DNA of 56,274 nt from a virus: positions 1-56,274 of the IMG/VR virus record IMGVR_UViG_3300029258_003568; one strand, written 5' to 3'. Below, piece after piece: positions 8,279 to 17,107 of this stretch (position 1 is the stretch's first letter; each line of letters opens with the position of its first letter). A model generated the notes under the pieces. That model was not told the DNA's origin. It ran no database searches and was given only the letters and a program-made list of their open reading frames with translations. A program made the position numbers and the translations under genes.

Positions 8279-8468
8279 AGGATGCTATGTCAAACTAGCC
8301 GACGACCCGGCGTTCTGGCTCGTCCAGGACGGAATGCGCCTAATCGTTGCGTCGCCGGAGGAGATGTACCGGCATGGTCTGCGGCCTGTACATTGCGTGA
8401 CGGCTGAGGAGCTGGAGGCGATCCCGGTTGCGTCGGTGCTCGGTCCCACCACGGTCGACGAGGAGTGA
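8268..8468 (+). CDS. Small unknown late protein
   Basis: A 66-residue acidic protein from ATG 8268, six bases after AGGAGG and inside the end of the upstream gene. It contains LADDPAFWLVQDGMRLIVASPEEM, then a short helix. The pattern 'dp..W.v.dG.r..v.s.eem...G' resembles short KTSC or phage-capsid-linked beta modules, but the family is not established. It ends one base before the glycosyltransferase start. Confidence 0.6.
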   Translation: MEHEGCYVKLADDPAFWLVQDGMRLIVASPEEMYRHGLRPVHCVTAEELEAIPVASVLGPTTVDEE

Positions 8469-8469
8469 G

Positions 8470-9525
8470 ATGCGGATCTTGCTCGTTTATCCGGGCCATG
8501 CGTACTGTACGTTCGACGTGGCGCATGGCTACGAGTGCGCATTGCGCGCCTGCGGCCACCAGGTGCGGGCATTCAACTACCACAGCCACCTGAGTTTTTA
8601 CCAGGAGGCGATCAGCCACTGGGAGAAGCGAAATCCCGATTTTCGGCCACCTGACAACGCTTACCTGGTGCTGGCCAGCGAACGGGTGGCCATCGAGGCG
8701 GTGGATTTTGTGCCGGATGTGGTTCTCATAGTTACCGGCATGGCTCTCCACCGCCGGGCATTCGAGTTGTTGTACCGGTTGAACCTGCCGCTTGTCCTGC
8801 TGTTGACCGAGTCGCCATATTTAGACAGGCAGCAGGCAGTCATCGCCGAAAAAGGACATGTTGTGTTGGTCTTGGCGAACGATAAGGCCAGTGTCGTCCC
8901 GCTGCGCGAAGCAGCGGGCGTGCGGACGGAGTATCTGCCGCATAGTTTCGACTCGGCGCGACATTATCCGATGGATGTGGGTCCGGAATATCGGACGGAC
9001 GTCTTCTTCCACGGCACGCTCTGGCCGGAGCGGCGTGTCATGCTGGAATCGCTTCGATGCAACGGCCACCGGGTGCGCATCAGCGGTATAGATCCACACA
9101 TCATCGATCTCGATGATGTCGATGAGGTGCTGAAAAATCAGGTGGATAATGTCGAATTGGTGCGATGGTACAACGGCACCCGGATCGCGCTAAATCATCA
9201 CCGGACGTTCATCGGTGTGACGGAGCAGGGGGAGGAAAAACACATTTCTCATGCAGCCTGGAGCCTGGGGCCACGGGCGTACGAGATCGCCGCGTGTGGT
9301 GTGTTTCAGCTGTGCGACGATACACGGCCGGAGCTGGAAGTTTTTGGCGATACCGTGGCCACGTATCGCGATGCCAAAGACCTGCAGGCCAAGGTGGATT
9401 ATTACCTGGCTCACGATGACGAGAGGGAAGAGATGGGATGGGCCGCGTACGATCGAGTGCAGGCGTGCTCATTCGACGATCGGGCTGAACAAATTCTCAT
9501 TCCATTATTAAAGGAGGTTTTGTAG
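8470..9525 (+). CDS. CgeB-like glycosyltransferase
   Basis: A 351-residue enzyme with a two-domain GT-B architecture. The N-terminal Rossmann half begins MRILLVYPGH. It has the acceptor-side segment PDVVLIVTGMALHRR and the linker YLPHSFDSARHYP. The C-terminal donor half contains TDVFFHGTLWPERRVMLESL, 'YNGTRIALNHHR' and the conserved 'GPRAYEIAACGVFQLCDDTRPELEVFG' region found in CgeB/GT1_2-type glycosyltransferases. It lies between neck genes and the tail tube gene, so it probably modifies tail or fibre proteins. Sugar donor and acceptor are unknown. Confidence 0.85.
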   Translation: MRILLVYPGHAYCTFDVAHGYECALRACGHQVRAFNYHSHLSFYQEAISHWEKRNPDFRPPDNAYLVLASERVAIEAVDFVPDVVLIVTGMALHRRAFELLYRLNLPLVLLLTESPYLDRQQAVIAEKGHVVLVLANDKASVVPLREAAGVRTEYLPHSFDSARHYPMDVGPEYRTDVFFHGTLWPERRVMLESLRCNGHRVRISGIDPHIIDLDDVDEVLKNQVDNVELVRWYNGTRIALNHHRTFIGVTEQGEEKHISHAAWSLGPRAYEIAACGVFQLCDDTRPELEVFGDTVATYRDAKDLQAKVDYYLAHDDEREEMGWAAYDRVQACSFDDRAEQILIPLLKEVL

Positions 9526-9915
9526 ATGGGAGCACCATTTCATGGCAAGAACGGATTGATCTATGTCAGCGGTACCGAGATCACCGGGGCGAATGCCTGG
9601 AACGTCGCTATCACGCAGGACAGCGTGGAGACGCCGCAGTTCGGCGATTCGTGGAAAAAGCGGACCGTCGGGATGGGCGACTGGAGCGGCAGTATCACGG
9701 CCTGGCAACACGACGATGCCAAGCTGCTGGCCGACGCTGCGACCGCCGGTGCGTCAGTTGCACTGCTCATTTATCCCAGCAAGAACAGCCTGACCGACTA
9801 CTATTCGGGCAACGGCATCTTTGGATTTTCCAGCGACGGCGGGGTGGACGCTGCCGTCGGCACGACGGGCGATTTCGTCGGGGATGATACGCTGACGATC
9901 GCCGGATTTTCATAA
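9526..9915 (+). CDS. Tail tube (major tail) protein
   Basis: A 129-residue protein immediately downstream of a strong AAGGAGG site. It has a beta-rich pattern (IYVSGTEITGANAWNVAITQDSVE, SGSITAWQ, GIFGFSSDGGVDAAVGTTGDFVGDDTLTIAG) typical of small siphovirus major tail proteins. The two tail-assembly chaperone frames and tape measure gene follow directly, the standard order for a long flexible tail. Confidence 0.8.
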   Translation: MGAPFHGKNGLIYVSGTEITGANAWNVAITQDSVETPQFGDSWKKRTVGMGDWSGSITAWQHDDAKLLADAATAGASVALLIYPSKNSLTDYYSGNGIFGFSSDGGVDAAVGTTGDFVGDDTLTIAGFS

Positions 9916-9934
9916 TCTCTAAGGGGAGGCTTTT

Positions 9935-10357
9935 ATGGCTGGAGACAAGCCGAAATGGCGGCCGGCGACGCGCACCGTTTATGCCAATGACCTGGCGTTC
10001 GTCGACGATGCCGGCGAGACGCATTTCCCGCGCGCGGGCGAGTGGGTCCGGTTCAAGCGACGGTTCAAGATGAAACTGCTGCGCGTGGCCGCCCGTCTGG
10101 AGCGCCTCAACGACGACGACGCTGGCGTCGCCGAGGTGGAGGAGGCATTCGGCCGCCTGGCCGAACTGCTGGCCGAGCAGGTGGTGGACTGGAACTGGTC
10201 GGACCTCGACACCGAGCCGGATGAGGAGGACAATTACCCACCGCTGCCACCGCCCACCGTCGACGCGATGTGGGAATTGTCCCAGGACGAATTATTCTGG
10301 ATCCTGGACAACATGATGGAAGAGACCGAGGCGTCAAAAAACTCAGAGTCGCCGTAA
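9935..10357 (+). CDS. Tail assembly chaperone, short form (gpG-like)
   Basis: A 140-residue protein with a basic N-terminal ~50 residues (tail-tube-like 'RTVYANDLAFVDDAG' then FKRRFKMKLLRVAARLERL) and acidic C-terminal helices, as in gpG-type chaperones. The coding end contains a slippery A-AAA-AAC at 10336-10342. The frame runs to TAA at 10355-10357, inside the downstream palindrome. Its frameshifted extension is annotated separately. Confidence 0.8.
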   Translation: MAGDKPKWRPATRTVYANDLAFVDDAGETHFPRAGEWVRFKRRFKMKLLRVAARLERLNDDDAGVAEVEEAFGRLAELLAEQVVDWNWSDLDTEPDEEDNYPPLPPPTVDAMWELSQDELFWILDNMMEETEASKNSESP

Positions 10358-10376
10358 GCAAATTTGCTTACGGCGA
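10336..10376 (+). promoter_or_regulatory. Programmed -1 ribosomal frameshift signal
   Basis: The heptamer A AAA AAC (10336-10342) is in the correct phase of the short chaperone frame. Six bases later a 28-base perfect inverted repeat (10349-10376, centre at 10362/10363, core GCCGTAAGC/GCTTACGGC) can fold into a very stable hairpin. The zero-frame stop codon lies inside the stem. Slippage leads into the frame ending at 10596 and would give a 220-residue gpGT-like product. Confidence 0.9.
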
Positions 10377-10596
10377 AGGTCACACACCTTATCCGCTGCT
10401 CGAGGCGATGTTGTGCGAGGCGTACAGTTGTCTGCCGTCGCAGTTGGACGGCGAGGACGCCGGACGGCTGCTGGTTGGCCAGGAGGTGTTGGCGCTCTAC
10501 TATGCATTTGAGAAGTTGAAGCGGGGCGCCAAGCTCAGTTCGGCGGAAAAGAAGGCAATTGGTGAGGTCCTGGAGGCTGAATTAGAGAGAGGGTAA
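10342..10596 (+). CDS. Tail assembly chaperone, -1 frameshift extension (gpT-like)
   Basis: This is the 84-codon extension read after the -1 shift. It begins with LRVAVSKFAYGEGHTPYP and is mostly helical (PLLEAMLCEAYSCLPSQLDG, VLALYYAFEKLKRGAKLS), like the T region of G-GT chaperones. Its TAA overlaps the ATG of the tape measure gene. The long fusion is expected at low frequency and recruits tail tube protein to the tape measure protein. Confidence 0.8.
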   Translation, partial: LRVAVSKFAYGEGHTPYPLLEAMLCEAYSCLPSQLDGEDAGRLLVGQEVLALYYAFEKLKRGAKLSSAEKKAIGEVLEAELERG

Positions 10597-13286
10597 TGGC
10601 AAAAGAGTCCGAACTTGGCATCACGTTGCGTGCCAAGGAATCTATCTCCCGAATTGTCAAAAAAGTAGGCGGAAGGTTCAAGAGCCTGGGCAAGCGGCTC
10701 GATGCTATCTCTGCTAAGGCCAGGTCGATGAACCAGGCGTTCAAAGACGGTATGAAGTCGGTGGCCGGGATGGCAGGTAAAGCTGCACTGGGCATCGGCG
10801 CGCTGGGCTTTGGGGCGAGTGAGGTACTCGGCCGGCTGGCCGAGCACAGCAACGATCTAGGCCGTGAGTGGGAGCGACTGGGTGGCATCGGTGGCAAACT
10901 GGCAGGGATGCTGGGGGACAAGTTAGCGCCCTACGTTGGCCTGGCGGCCGACGCTATGGAGGGATTGACAGAGAAGGCGGCCGGGGCGGGGGATTCGTTC
11001 CTGGGCCAGTTTGGCGCCAAGATGAGCCAGGCGGCCGACAATGCCCTGGAGTGGGGCGTTGACATCGTCGCCGAATTGGCATCGGGGATGGTCCAGGGGG
11101 CGGCATCGGCGCTCTCCTGGGCCATGGACATGATCGGCAATTTGTTATCCTCGTGGCTGTCGCCGGGCAGTCCGCCGAAGGTGGCGCCGAAGCTGGACAA
11201 GTGGGGAGCATCGGCGATGACCGAGTTCCTCAAAGGCTTTGGGGACGCCGAATTTGGCGTTTTGGAGAGCCTGCAGGGGCCGCTGCGATCGGCCCTGGAC
11301 ACATTGGCTGATCTAGGACAGACGGCAGCCGAGAAAGTGGGCCCGGCCTTCGCCCAGCTGTCGGGGGAGATTACCTCGTCGCTGGCTGAATTCCAAAAGA
11401 GCGGCAAGATGCCGCTGGACCTGTTCGACAAGCTGAAAAAGGCCGGCGGGCAATTCGGCGAGCAGCTCGCCGAGCTGGCCAGGAAAGAATTTGGTGTCGC
11501 GCGTGCGGTGCGTGACGTGGAGGCCGCACAGCGCAAGCTGGACCAGGCCCGCGCGGGCGAGGACAAGGCCCGCGACAAGATCAAGAAATTGCGGGCCGAG
11601 TACAAGGCGCTCCTCAAGGCGGGTGCTGACCCGGCGTTGGTCAAGGCCAAATTTGCTGAGATCAAGGCAGCCCAGGGGGGGCTGCGGGAGGCGAAAAAGA
11701 GCACAAAGGCCGCCGAGGAGGAAAAGAAAGCGGCCGAGGAGCGGCTGAAACCGCTGCAGAAACAATTACAGCTCCAGCAAAAGGTGGTAAATCAATTGCT
11801 GGAGGTGGCTCGGGCGCAGGTGAAGGCGGACAAAGCCGCTGGGGGATTGGGTGCGATCTCCATGCCTGAGCTGTCCGGTTTCACGCCGCCGACGAAGGCG
11901 TTCGAGAAAGCCAAGGAACGCATCCGCGAAAAATTAGCCGATCTCTTTTCTCCGCTCCGCAGGCGATGGGAGAACGAGATGAAGCCCGCGATCGAGGGCC
12001 TGGGCAAGAAATGGGAGGATTTCAGCACGCTGGTGAAACAGGCGTACGATGAGAAAATCGCTCCCGTCGTTCAGGATCTCAAGGCGCTTATACCTGACGA
12101 CCTGGTGAAAAATATCGGGGTCGTCTCCGGGGTTGTGCTAACTGCCGGCGGCGCATTCGGGGCGCTCAAGTTGGCCACCAGCCCGGTGGTGGCGGGGATC
12201 GGCGCGCTGACCAAGGCCATCAGCGGCGTGATCGGGGTCGTCAGCGCGATCGTCGGTGTTCTGGGCGGACCGCTGACGTTGGCGATCCTGGCCATCGGTG
12301 CAGTCGTGGCCGGGCTTTACCTGGCGTGGGAAAACAACTGGTTTGGCATCCGGGACAAATTAACTGAAATATGGGAATCGTTCATCAAGCCGACGTTCGA
12401 GACGTTGGTCGCCTGGCTGGAGGCCAACATCCCGATTGCTATCGAGACATTGAAAACTTTTTGGGAGGATACTCTCAAACCGGCGATAGAGACGGTCTGG
12501 CGATTCATTCAAGACAATGTTTTCCCGCTCTTTGAGACGCTGGTGGCCTGGCTGGCGACTAACATTCCGGCCGCTATCGAAACGCTGAAAGCATTCTGGG
12601 AAGAAACGCTCAAACCGGCGATAGAGGCAGTCTGGGCGTTTATCCAGGATTATCTGATCCCGCTTTTTGAATCGTTGGTGAATCTATTTGATGCGGTCCT
12701 CGGAGTGTCCATAGAGGCGTTGACCGGTCTGTGGCAGAATGTGCTGCTGCCGGCGATCACGGCGGTACACGATTTCATCAGAGATTTTTTGACGCCGATC
12801 ATAGACGATGTCAAACTAGGACTAGAGGCGTTGGGCACGTTCATCCGGGATACATTGGGTCCTATCCTGGATGCGTTCAAAATGTACACGATCGATGCGC
12901 TCAAAAAGAGCTTTGATAGCGTCAAGAATGCTATCAAGGGAGCGACCGATTTCATCAATACGTTGGCCGACAAGATCCGCAATTTTCAGCTGCCGGACTG
13001 GCTCACTCCCGGCTCGCCGACGCCGTTCGAGTTAGGCCTCCGGGGGATAGAAAAACAAATGGGCCGCCTGGCCAGGATGCAGATGCCGAAGGTTTTCTCC
13101 GGGGTGGGTCTGTCGCCATCGATGGCCGTGGCCGGGGGAGGAGGCGGGACGTATGCCACCGGCGCCGGTGGGAACATCAATTTGACGATAAATCTGAGCG
13201 GTGGCGCATCGCGGGAGGATGCGATGCGCGTAGCTGATGCGATCGAGCGTAAGCTGCGGCAGCGGGGCGTGAGGAGGAATTTCTGA
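10596..13286 (+). CDS. Tape measure protein
   Basis: An 896-residue protein, the longest in the tail cluster upstream of the tail hub. It has long helical and coiled-coil stretches (about 290-440, with Lys/Glu/Ala heptads), an internal hydrophobic region (about 505-575) that could insert in membranes, repeated segments IPxAIETLKxFWEDTLKPAIE (about 610-690), and a low-complexity Gly-rich segment near the C-terminus. At ~0.15 nm per residue it predicts a tail near 130 nm. Overlapping start and stop with both neighbours suggest coupled translation. Confidence 0.85.
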   Translation: MAKESELGITLRAKESISRIVKKVGGRFKSLGKRLDAISAKARSMNQAFKDGMKSVAGMAGKAALGIGALGFGASEVLGRLAEHSNDLGREWERLGGIGGKLAGMLGDKLAPYVGLAADAMEGLTEKAAGAGDSFLGQFGAKMSQAADNALEWGVDIVAELASGMVQGAASALSWAMDMIGNLLSSWLSPGSPPKVAPKLDKWGASAMTEFLKGFGDAEFGVLESLQGPLRSALDTLADLGQTAAEKVGPAFAQLSGEITSSLAEFQKSGKMPLDLFDKLKKAGGQFGEQLAELARKEFGVARAVRDVEAAQRKLDQARAGEDKARDKIKKLRAEYKALLKAGADPALVKAKFAEIKAAQGGLREAKKSTKAAEEEKKAAEERLKPLQKQLQLQQKVVNQLLEVARAQVKADKAAGGLGAISMPELSGFTPPTKAFEKAKERIREKLADLFSPLRRRWENEMKPAIEGLGKKWEDFSTLVKQAYDEKIAPVVQDLKALIPDDLVKNIGVVSGVVLTAGGAFGALKLATSPVVAGIGALTKAISGVIGVVSAIVGVLGGPLTLAILAIGAVVAGLYLAWENNWFGIRDKLTEIWESFIKPTFETLVAWLEANIPIAIETLKTFWEDTLKPAIETVWRFIQDNVFPLFETLVAWLATNIPAAIETLKAFWEETLKPAIEAVWAFIQDYLIPLFESLVNLFDAVLGVSIEALTGLWQNVLLPAITAVHDFIRDFLTPIIDDVKLGLEALGTFIRDTLGPILDAFKMYTIDALKKSFDSVKNAIKGATDFINTLADKIRNFQLPDWLTPGSPTPFELGLRGIEKQMGRLARMQMPKVFSGVGLSPSMAVAGGGGGTYATGAGGNINLTINLSGGASREDAMRVADAIERKLRQRGVRRNF

Positions 13287-16200
13287 TGGCGCTCTCGCTG
13301 CTCGTCAACAGTGTGGACCGCACCAGCGTGTTATTCCGTGATAGCCTCAATATCGAGCAGGCGGCGGATACATTCGCCAGTACCTGTTCGTTTTCGTTGC
13401 TCGATCGGAACGGTGGACTTACAGTCTCGGCCAGGGAAGAGATCGAGATCTCGGACAATGGCACGACGCTGTTCAAAGGAGAGGTGTCGGGCATTGAACG
13501 GGAGATCGTCATCATGGGCAGCAGCGAGCGGCTCATCCACGTGGAGGCGCAGGATTACAATATCCTCCTCGAGGAGACCGTCGTCGAGGAGGAACTCTAT
13601 GAGGCGGCGATGAACAGCGATAGTGCCATCATCGCTGATTTGATCGCCACATATCGATCGGATATCGGCGCCAGCACGTACGTCAGCACGTTGGATCCGG
13701 CCACCGAGGAATTGTTCTTTGAAGCGGTCACGCTGCGCCAGGCGCTGAGCGACCTGTGTGCCCTGACCGGCGGGACATTTTACGTCGACTTTGATAAGGA
13801 ACTGCATTATTTCAGCTCCGAATCGAACGTTGCGGCGTTCTATCTCTCGGACAGCCCTAGTGGCAATAATCCGCTGGGGTACGAGTCCATTCGGGAGCGA
13901 TCGGATGCCTCGATGCTGGCCAACCGGTTCTATATCCTCGGCAACGATGTATTGGATTGGGAAGAGGATGCAACCAGCGTCGCGGCATATGGCGAGCGCG
14001 AGGCACCGATCAAGGACAATGCGTTAGAGACCGATGCAGCGGTGAACGACAGAGGCTCATCGTTGCTGGCGACGTACAAGGACCCGCAGCTGAGCTACAC
14101 AGTCACGACAACAAATGGCGCGTTCCTGCGGGCCGGGATGGATATCCGGCTCGTTAACAGCGTCCTGGGGGTGGATACGACGCTGACGATCCGCCGACTG
14201 ACCATCGGGCTGCGTGAGGATGAGTTCGTCTATGAGCTGGAGATCGGGGCACCGGATTCGGGAGCAACAGGCGGCAGCCGCAGCATAGAGGATCGGATCA
14301 AGCGGATTGGCGACAATGTCGACCGCACGTCGCAGGCGGTTTTCGATACTGTTCCGCCGTCGGCGCCGACGCTGCTGACGGCTAACTTGACTACCGGCGT
14401 GGACATTGATGCTGACGGACATCAGATCGTTTATCTCCAGGTGACGTGGGGCAGCGTGAGCGCTGACGATCTGGATCACTATCAGGTGCAGGTCTCTACC
14501 TCGAGTGATTTCTCCGGTTACACCATCACTCGTGACCATCCGAGCGACGGCGACCGCCTCGAGCGGTTCGTGGGATTGTTGGGGAACACGACGTATTATG
14601 TCCGCGTGCGGGCGGTCGATTGGTCGGGAAACAATTCCGATTGGTCGACCACGCGGAATACGACGACGTCGGCGGACAGCACGCCCCCGGCACAGGTGAG
14701 TGGCTTGTCGGCGGGAAGTAGCCGGACGCTGGTCGGCCTGCAGTGGACGGCCAACACCGAGGCCGACCTGGCGGAATACGAGATTCAGCGAGCGCCCGAC
14801 AGTGGCGGCTCGCCGGGCGCGTGGTCCACTGTTGCGGTGGCGCGGCTGAATTTCTACGTCGACGAGGACTTTACCGACCAGGAGATCGTCGACCAGGACA
14901 CGTTTTGGTATCGCGTCCGGGCGACCGACACGTCAGGCAACGATGGCAGTTGGTCCAGCAATACCAGCGTGCAGCTGGGCCAGATTGACACGGATCACAT
15001 TGCGGCGTCGGCGATCACGGCAGATAAGATTGCGGCTAATACTATTACGGCCGATAAGATGAATGTGAGCCAGCTGTCGGCGATTGCCGCCGACATGGGG
15101 ACAATCACTGCTGGGGTGGTCACCGGTGCAACGATCCGCACGGCGGCCAGTGGTGCTCAGGTAGTGATGGACAGCACGGACGGGTTGCGCGGTTTCAATT
15201 CATCTGGTACAATGACATTCCAGCTGGACGTGGACGGGAGCGGCCAGCTGGGAGCCACGGGACAGGATCCGCTGATATGGAATAGCTCCGGACAATTAGA
15301 CAAGATAAACGCCAACCAGATTCAAATCAGTATGGGGGGAGGGAATCTCCTCTCGAACAGTGCCTTTCTGGTCGACGATAATGACGATGGTGTGCCCGAC
15401 GATTGGACGAGCGCCGGGACCGCCAGTCATTACGACGTGGATCAGGAAACCACGACTGTCTTGATCGGTGATTATTCGGTCAAGATGCAGCTGACGAGCG
15501 GGAACTCTTCCGATCAATACAGGGATTTGCGGCAGCTTATATCGACCGAGGACGTGGCCGTGGGAGATGCGTTCACGGCATCGGTTTACGTGAATGTGTC
15601 GGCGATCTCTAATGCTCGGGCGCGGATGTATCTTGTCGCGTATAGTGGAGGGGCCTATCACTCTGGGATTATCGGTGATTACGTCGACGAGACGACTAGT
15701 GGATGGCAACGGCTGACAGTATCGGGAACTGTGCCTTCCGGGGCAGACGGGGTTGGTGTTTGGCTACGAGTGCAGGCTACAGCGAACGATGGAACTGTAA
15801 CCGCCTATTTCGACGGAGTACAATTGGAACGAGGTGACTATGTTACCTCGTGGAAGCCAAGTTTGTTAGGGAACGTGAGTATCGACGCGGCGCGGGTGGA
15901 AGTGGTTGATGGAGATGGGTCGCGCGTGTGGATGGGCAAGTCGGGCTCGGATTTTGGTTTTTTCACGGCCAATGATGACGGTCAAAAGATGATCGGCATC
16001 CTGGCCGATGACGACGGCAGCGAGTACATCAAGCTCTACAACACAAGCGGGACAGTCATTGGCCGGATCGGCCGGTATTCGCTGGATTATTCCGAGGACG
16101 ATGTTGTGATCGAGCGCCTCGCCAGCACAGGTGCAACGCTAGTGCTAAAGTCGGGCCGCATCTGGGGATCGCCTGCGTTCGCGGCCAATCAATATCAAAT

Positions 16201-16405
16201 TGGTGACACCATCGTATCAGCAACCTGGGTGAGTGGGGCTCTGACGGTGGGTGAGGCATACATTGGAGGGACTGAGATCAGTGATCCCAGCGCCCCGTCC
16301 GCCAATCAGGGGCGGTTATACTTCCGGGACAACGGGGCAGGAAAGACACAATTGTGTGTCAGATTTAATACAGGTGCTATACAGGTCCTGGCGACTCAGC
16401 CATAG
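13286..16405 (+). CDS. Tail hub/fibre protein with Fn3 domains and a carbohydrate-binding-like domain
   Basis: A 1039-residue protein. Residues 1-330 look like a baseplate/tail hub domain (gp27/gp44-like, with an internal 'LRQALSDLCALTGGTFYVDFD' helix-strand). Two fibronectin type III domains follow (about 350-470 and 475-570; signature 'YYVRVRAVDWSGN' and 'WYRVRATDTSGN'). Then an 'ITADKI' repeat region, and residues ~690-860 form a jelly-roll domain like CBM4/9-family modules (NLLSNSAF start, YFDGVQLERG end). The C-terminus ends with a beta-helix-like strand pattern. It probably forms the tail tip and contacts host glycans. Confidence 0.8.
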   Translation: MALSLLVNSVDRTSVLFRDSLNIEQAADTFASTCSFSLLDRNGGLTVSAREEIEISDNGTTLFKGEVSGIEREIVIMGSSERLIHVEAQDYNILLEETVVEEELYEAAMNSDSAIIADLIATYRSDIGASTYVSTLDPATEELFFEAVTLRQALSDLCALTGGTFYVDFDKELHYFSSESNVAAFYLSDSPSGNNPLGYESIRERSDASMLANRFYILGNDVLDWEEDATSVAAYGEREAPIKDNALETDAAVNDRGSSLLATYKDPQLSYTVTTTNGAFLRAGMDIRLVNSVLGVDTTLTIRRLTIGLREDEFVYELEIGAPDSGATGGSRSIEDRIKRIGDNVDRTSQAVFDTVPPSAPTLLTANLTTGVDIDADGHQIVYLQVTWGSVSADDLDHYQVQVSTSSDFSGYTITRDHPSDGDRLERFVGLLGNTTYYVRVRAVDWSGNNSDWSTTRNTTTSADSTPPAQVSGLSAGSSRTLVGLQWTANTEADLAEYEIQRAPDSGGSPGAWSTVAVARLNFYVDEDFTDQEIVDQDTFWYRVRATDTSGNDGSWSSNTSVQLGQIDTDHIAASAITADKIAANTITADKMNVSQLSAIAADMGTITAGVVTGATIRTAASGAQVVMDSTDGLRGFNSSGTMTFQLDVDGSGQLGATGQDPLIWNSSGQLDKINANQIQISMGGGNLLSNSAFLVDDNDDGVPDDWTSAGTASHYDVDQETTTVLIGDYSVKMQLTSGNSSDQYRDLRQLISTEDVAVGDAFTASVYVNVSAISNARARMYLVAYSGGAYHSGIIGDYVDETTSGWQRLTVSGTVPSGADGVGVWLRVQATANDGTVTAYFDGVQLERGDYVTSWKPSLLGNVSIDAARVEVVDGDGSRVWMGKSGSDFGFFTANDDGQKMIGILADDDGSEYIKLYNTSGTVIGRIGRYSLDYSEDDVVIERLASTGATLVLKSGRIWGSPAFAANQYQIGDTIVSATWVSGALTVGEAYIGGTEISDPSAPSANQGRLYFRDNGAGKTQLCVRFNTGAIQVLATQP

Positions 16406-16415
16406 GGAGGCAAAA

Positions 16416-16667
16416 ATGAGAAAGGTTATTGTTCTGTCTATCGTGGCCGGTTTGCTCGCGGTGGTGTCTTTGTCCCGGATTGACGTGTTGGCATTTCAAT
16501 CACCGATTTCTCCCCTGCCGACGCCGTCTGGTCCCAACGGTCCTGACATTCATATACATGAACCAGGGCCTGCGGAGGTGCCGGAGCCGGCGACGATTTT
16601 GTTGTTCGGCGGAGGGATCGCCGGGATGATCGTCGCATGGAGGAAGAGAAGGCGTGGCCAAGGCTAG
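16416..16667 (+). CDS. Small secreted protein with a PEP-CTERM sorting tail
   Basis: An 83-residue protein. It has an N-terminal signal peptide (MRKVIVLSIVAGLLAVVSL, then a polar region with cleavage near LAF-QS), a Pro/Ser/Gly-rich middle, and a C-terminal VPEPATILLF followed by a hydrophobic segment and WRKRRR. That is the tripartite PEP-CTERM sorting signal recognised by exosortase. The start follows GGGAGG with five bases of spacing. It overlaps the next gene. Together this indicates export and surface sorting in the host during infection or lysogeny; the function is unknown. Confidence 0.75.
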   Translation: MRKVIVLSIVAGLLAVVSLSRIDVLAFQSPISPLPTPSGPNGPDIHIHEPGPAEVPEPATILLFGGGIAGMIVAWRKRRRGQG

Positions 16668-16974
16668 GAAAACGCTGAGCCAGAAATTGAAGGAAGAACA
16701 GGCACGCTCCGACCGGCTACAGCAGGAGCTGGTCGTCCTCCAGAGTGCGCTGGCGGCTGATCAGGGGCCACTGGCGTTGACGATCGCTGTGAATCGGCTG
16801 ACCGGCCGGTTTTCGCGGACGATCGTGCTGGACCGGTCCAGTGCCGAGGCCGAATTGCGAATGTTGATCGAGGCGCTGCGGCAGGTGGAGGAGCAGTTGC
16901 AGGCGGAGCTGCTGCGCCTGGTCGAGATGCGCGCTCAAGCCCAGGCAGAAAGAGGAAAGGTCGAGAAAAAGTAA
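16654..16974 (+). CDS. Coiled-coil protein of unknown function
   Basis: A 106-residue protein rich in Lys, Glu, Gln, Leu and Ala, with an uninterrupted helix except for a central loop. The GTG at 16654 lies inside the end of the PEP-CTERM gene. It is the last gene before a strong terminator. It may be a tail or lysis accessory protein; no family was recognised. Confidence 0.65.
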   Translation: MAKARKTLSQKLKEEQARSDRLQQELVVLQSALAADQGPLALTIAVNRLTGRFSRTIVLDRSSAEAELRMLIEALRQVEEQLQAELLRLVEMRAQAQAERGKVEKK

Positions 16975-17004
16975 AAGCCCCCCTACCTACAGGGGGGCTT
17001 TTTT
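16973..17004. terminator. Rho-independent terminator closing the late operon
   Basis: The stem AAGCCCCCC/GGGGGGCTT has an eight-base loop and ends in T6 on the + strand. The A-run on the other side means it could also act on - strand transcripts. It lies at the junction of converging + late genes and - strand genes. Confidence 0.9.
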
Positions 17005-17017
17005 GTTGCATACTATG

Positions 17018-17063
17018 TGGTCTTAGTTATCGGTGATTCACGGGTTACTGATAACTAGGACCA
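17018..17063. repeat. 46-bp imperfect palindrome (candidate recombinase attachment site)
   Basis: The arms TGGTCTTAGTTATC and GATAACTAGGACCA match over 13 of 14 positions, with 17 of 23 positions paired across the whole element. Large serine recombinase attP sites are about 50 bp with imperfect inverted arms around a 2-bp core, so the length fits. It sits between two hairpins in non-coding DNA 1.2 kb from the serine recombinase gene. It could instead be an operator. Confidence 0.4.
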
Positions 17064-17070
17064 GGAAGAG

Positions 17071-17101
17071 AGAAGCCAACCGTCCAAGGCGGTTGGCTTC
17101 T
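17071..17101. terminator. Terminator-like hairpin, copy A
   Basis: GAAGCCAACCG and CGGTTGGCTTC form an 11-bp stem around a seven-base loop, followed on the + strand by TTTC. It is nearly the same sequence as the hairpin at 18251-18280. It lies at the 3' end of the 17108-18124 minus-strand cluster. Confidence 0.7.
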
Positions 17102-17107
17102 TTCGTC

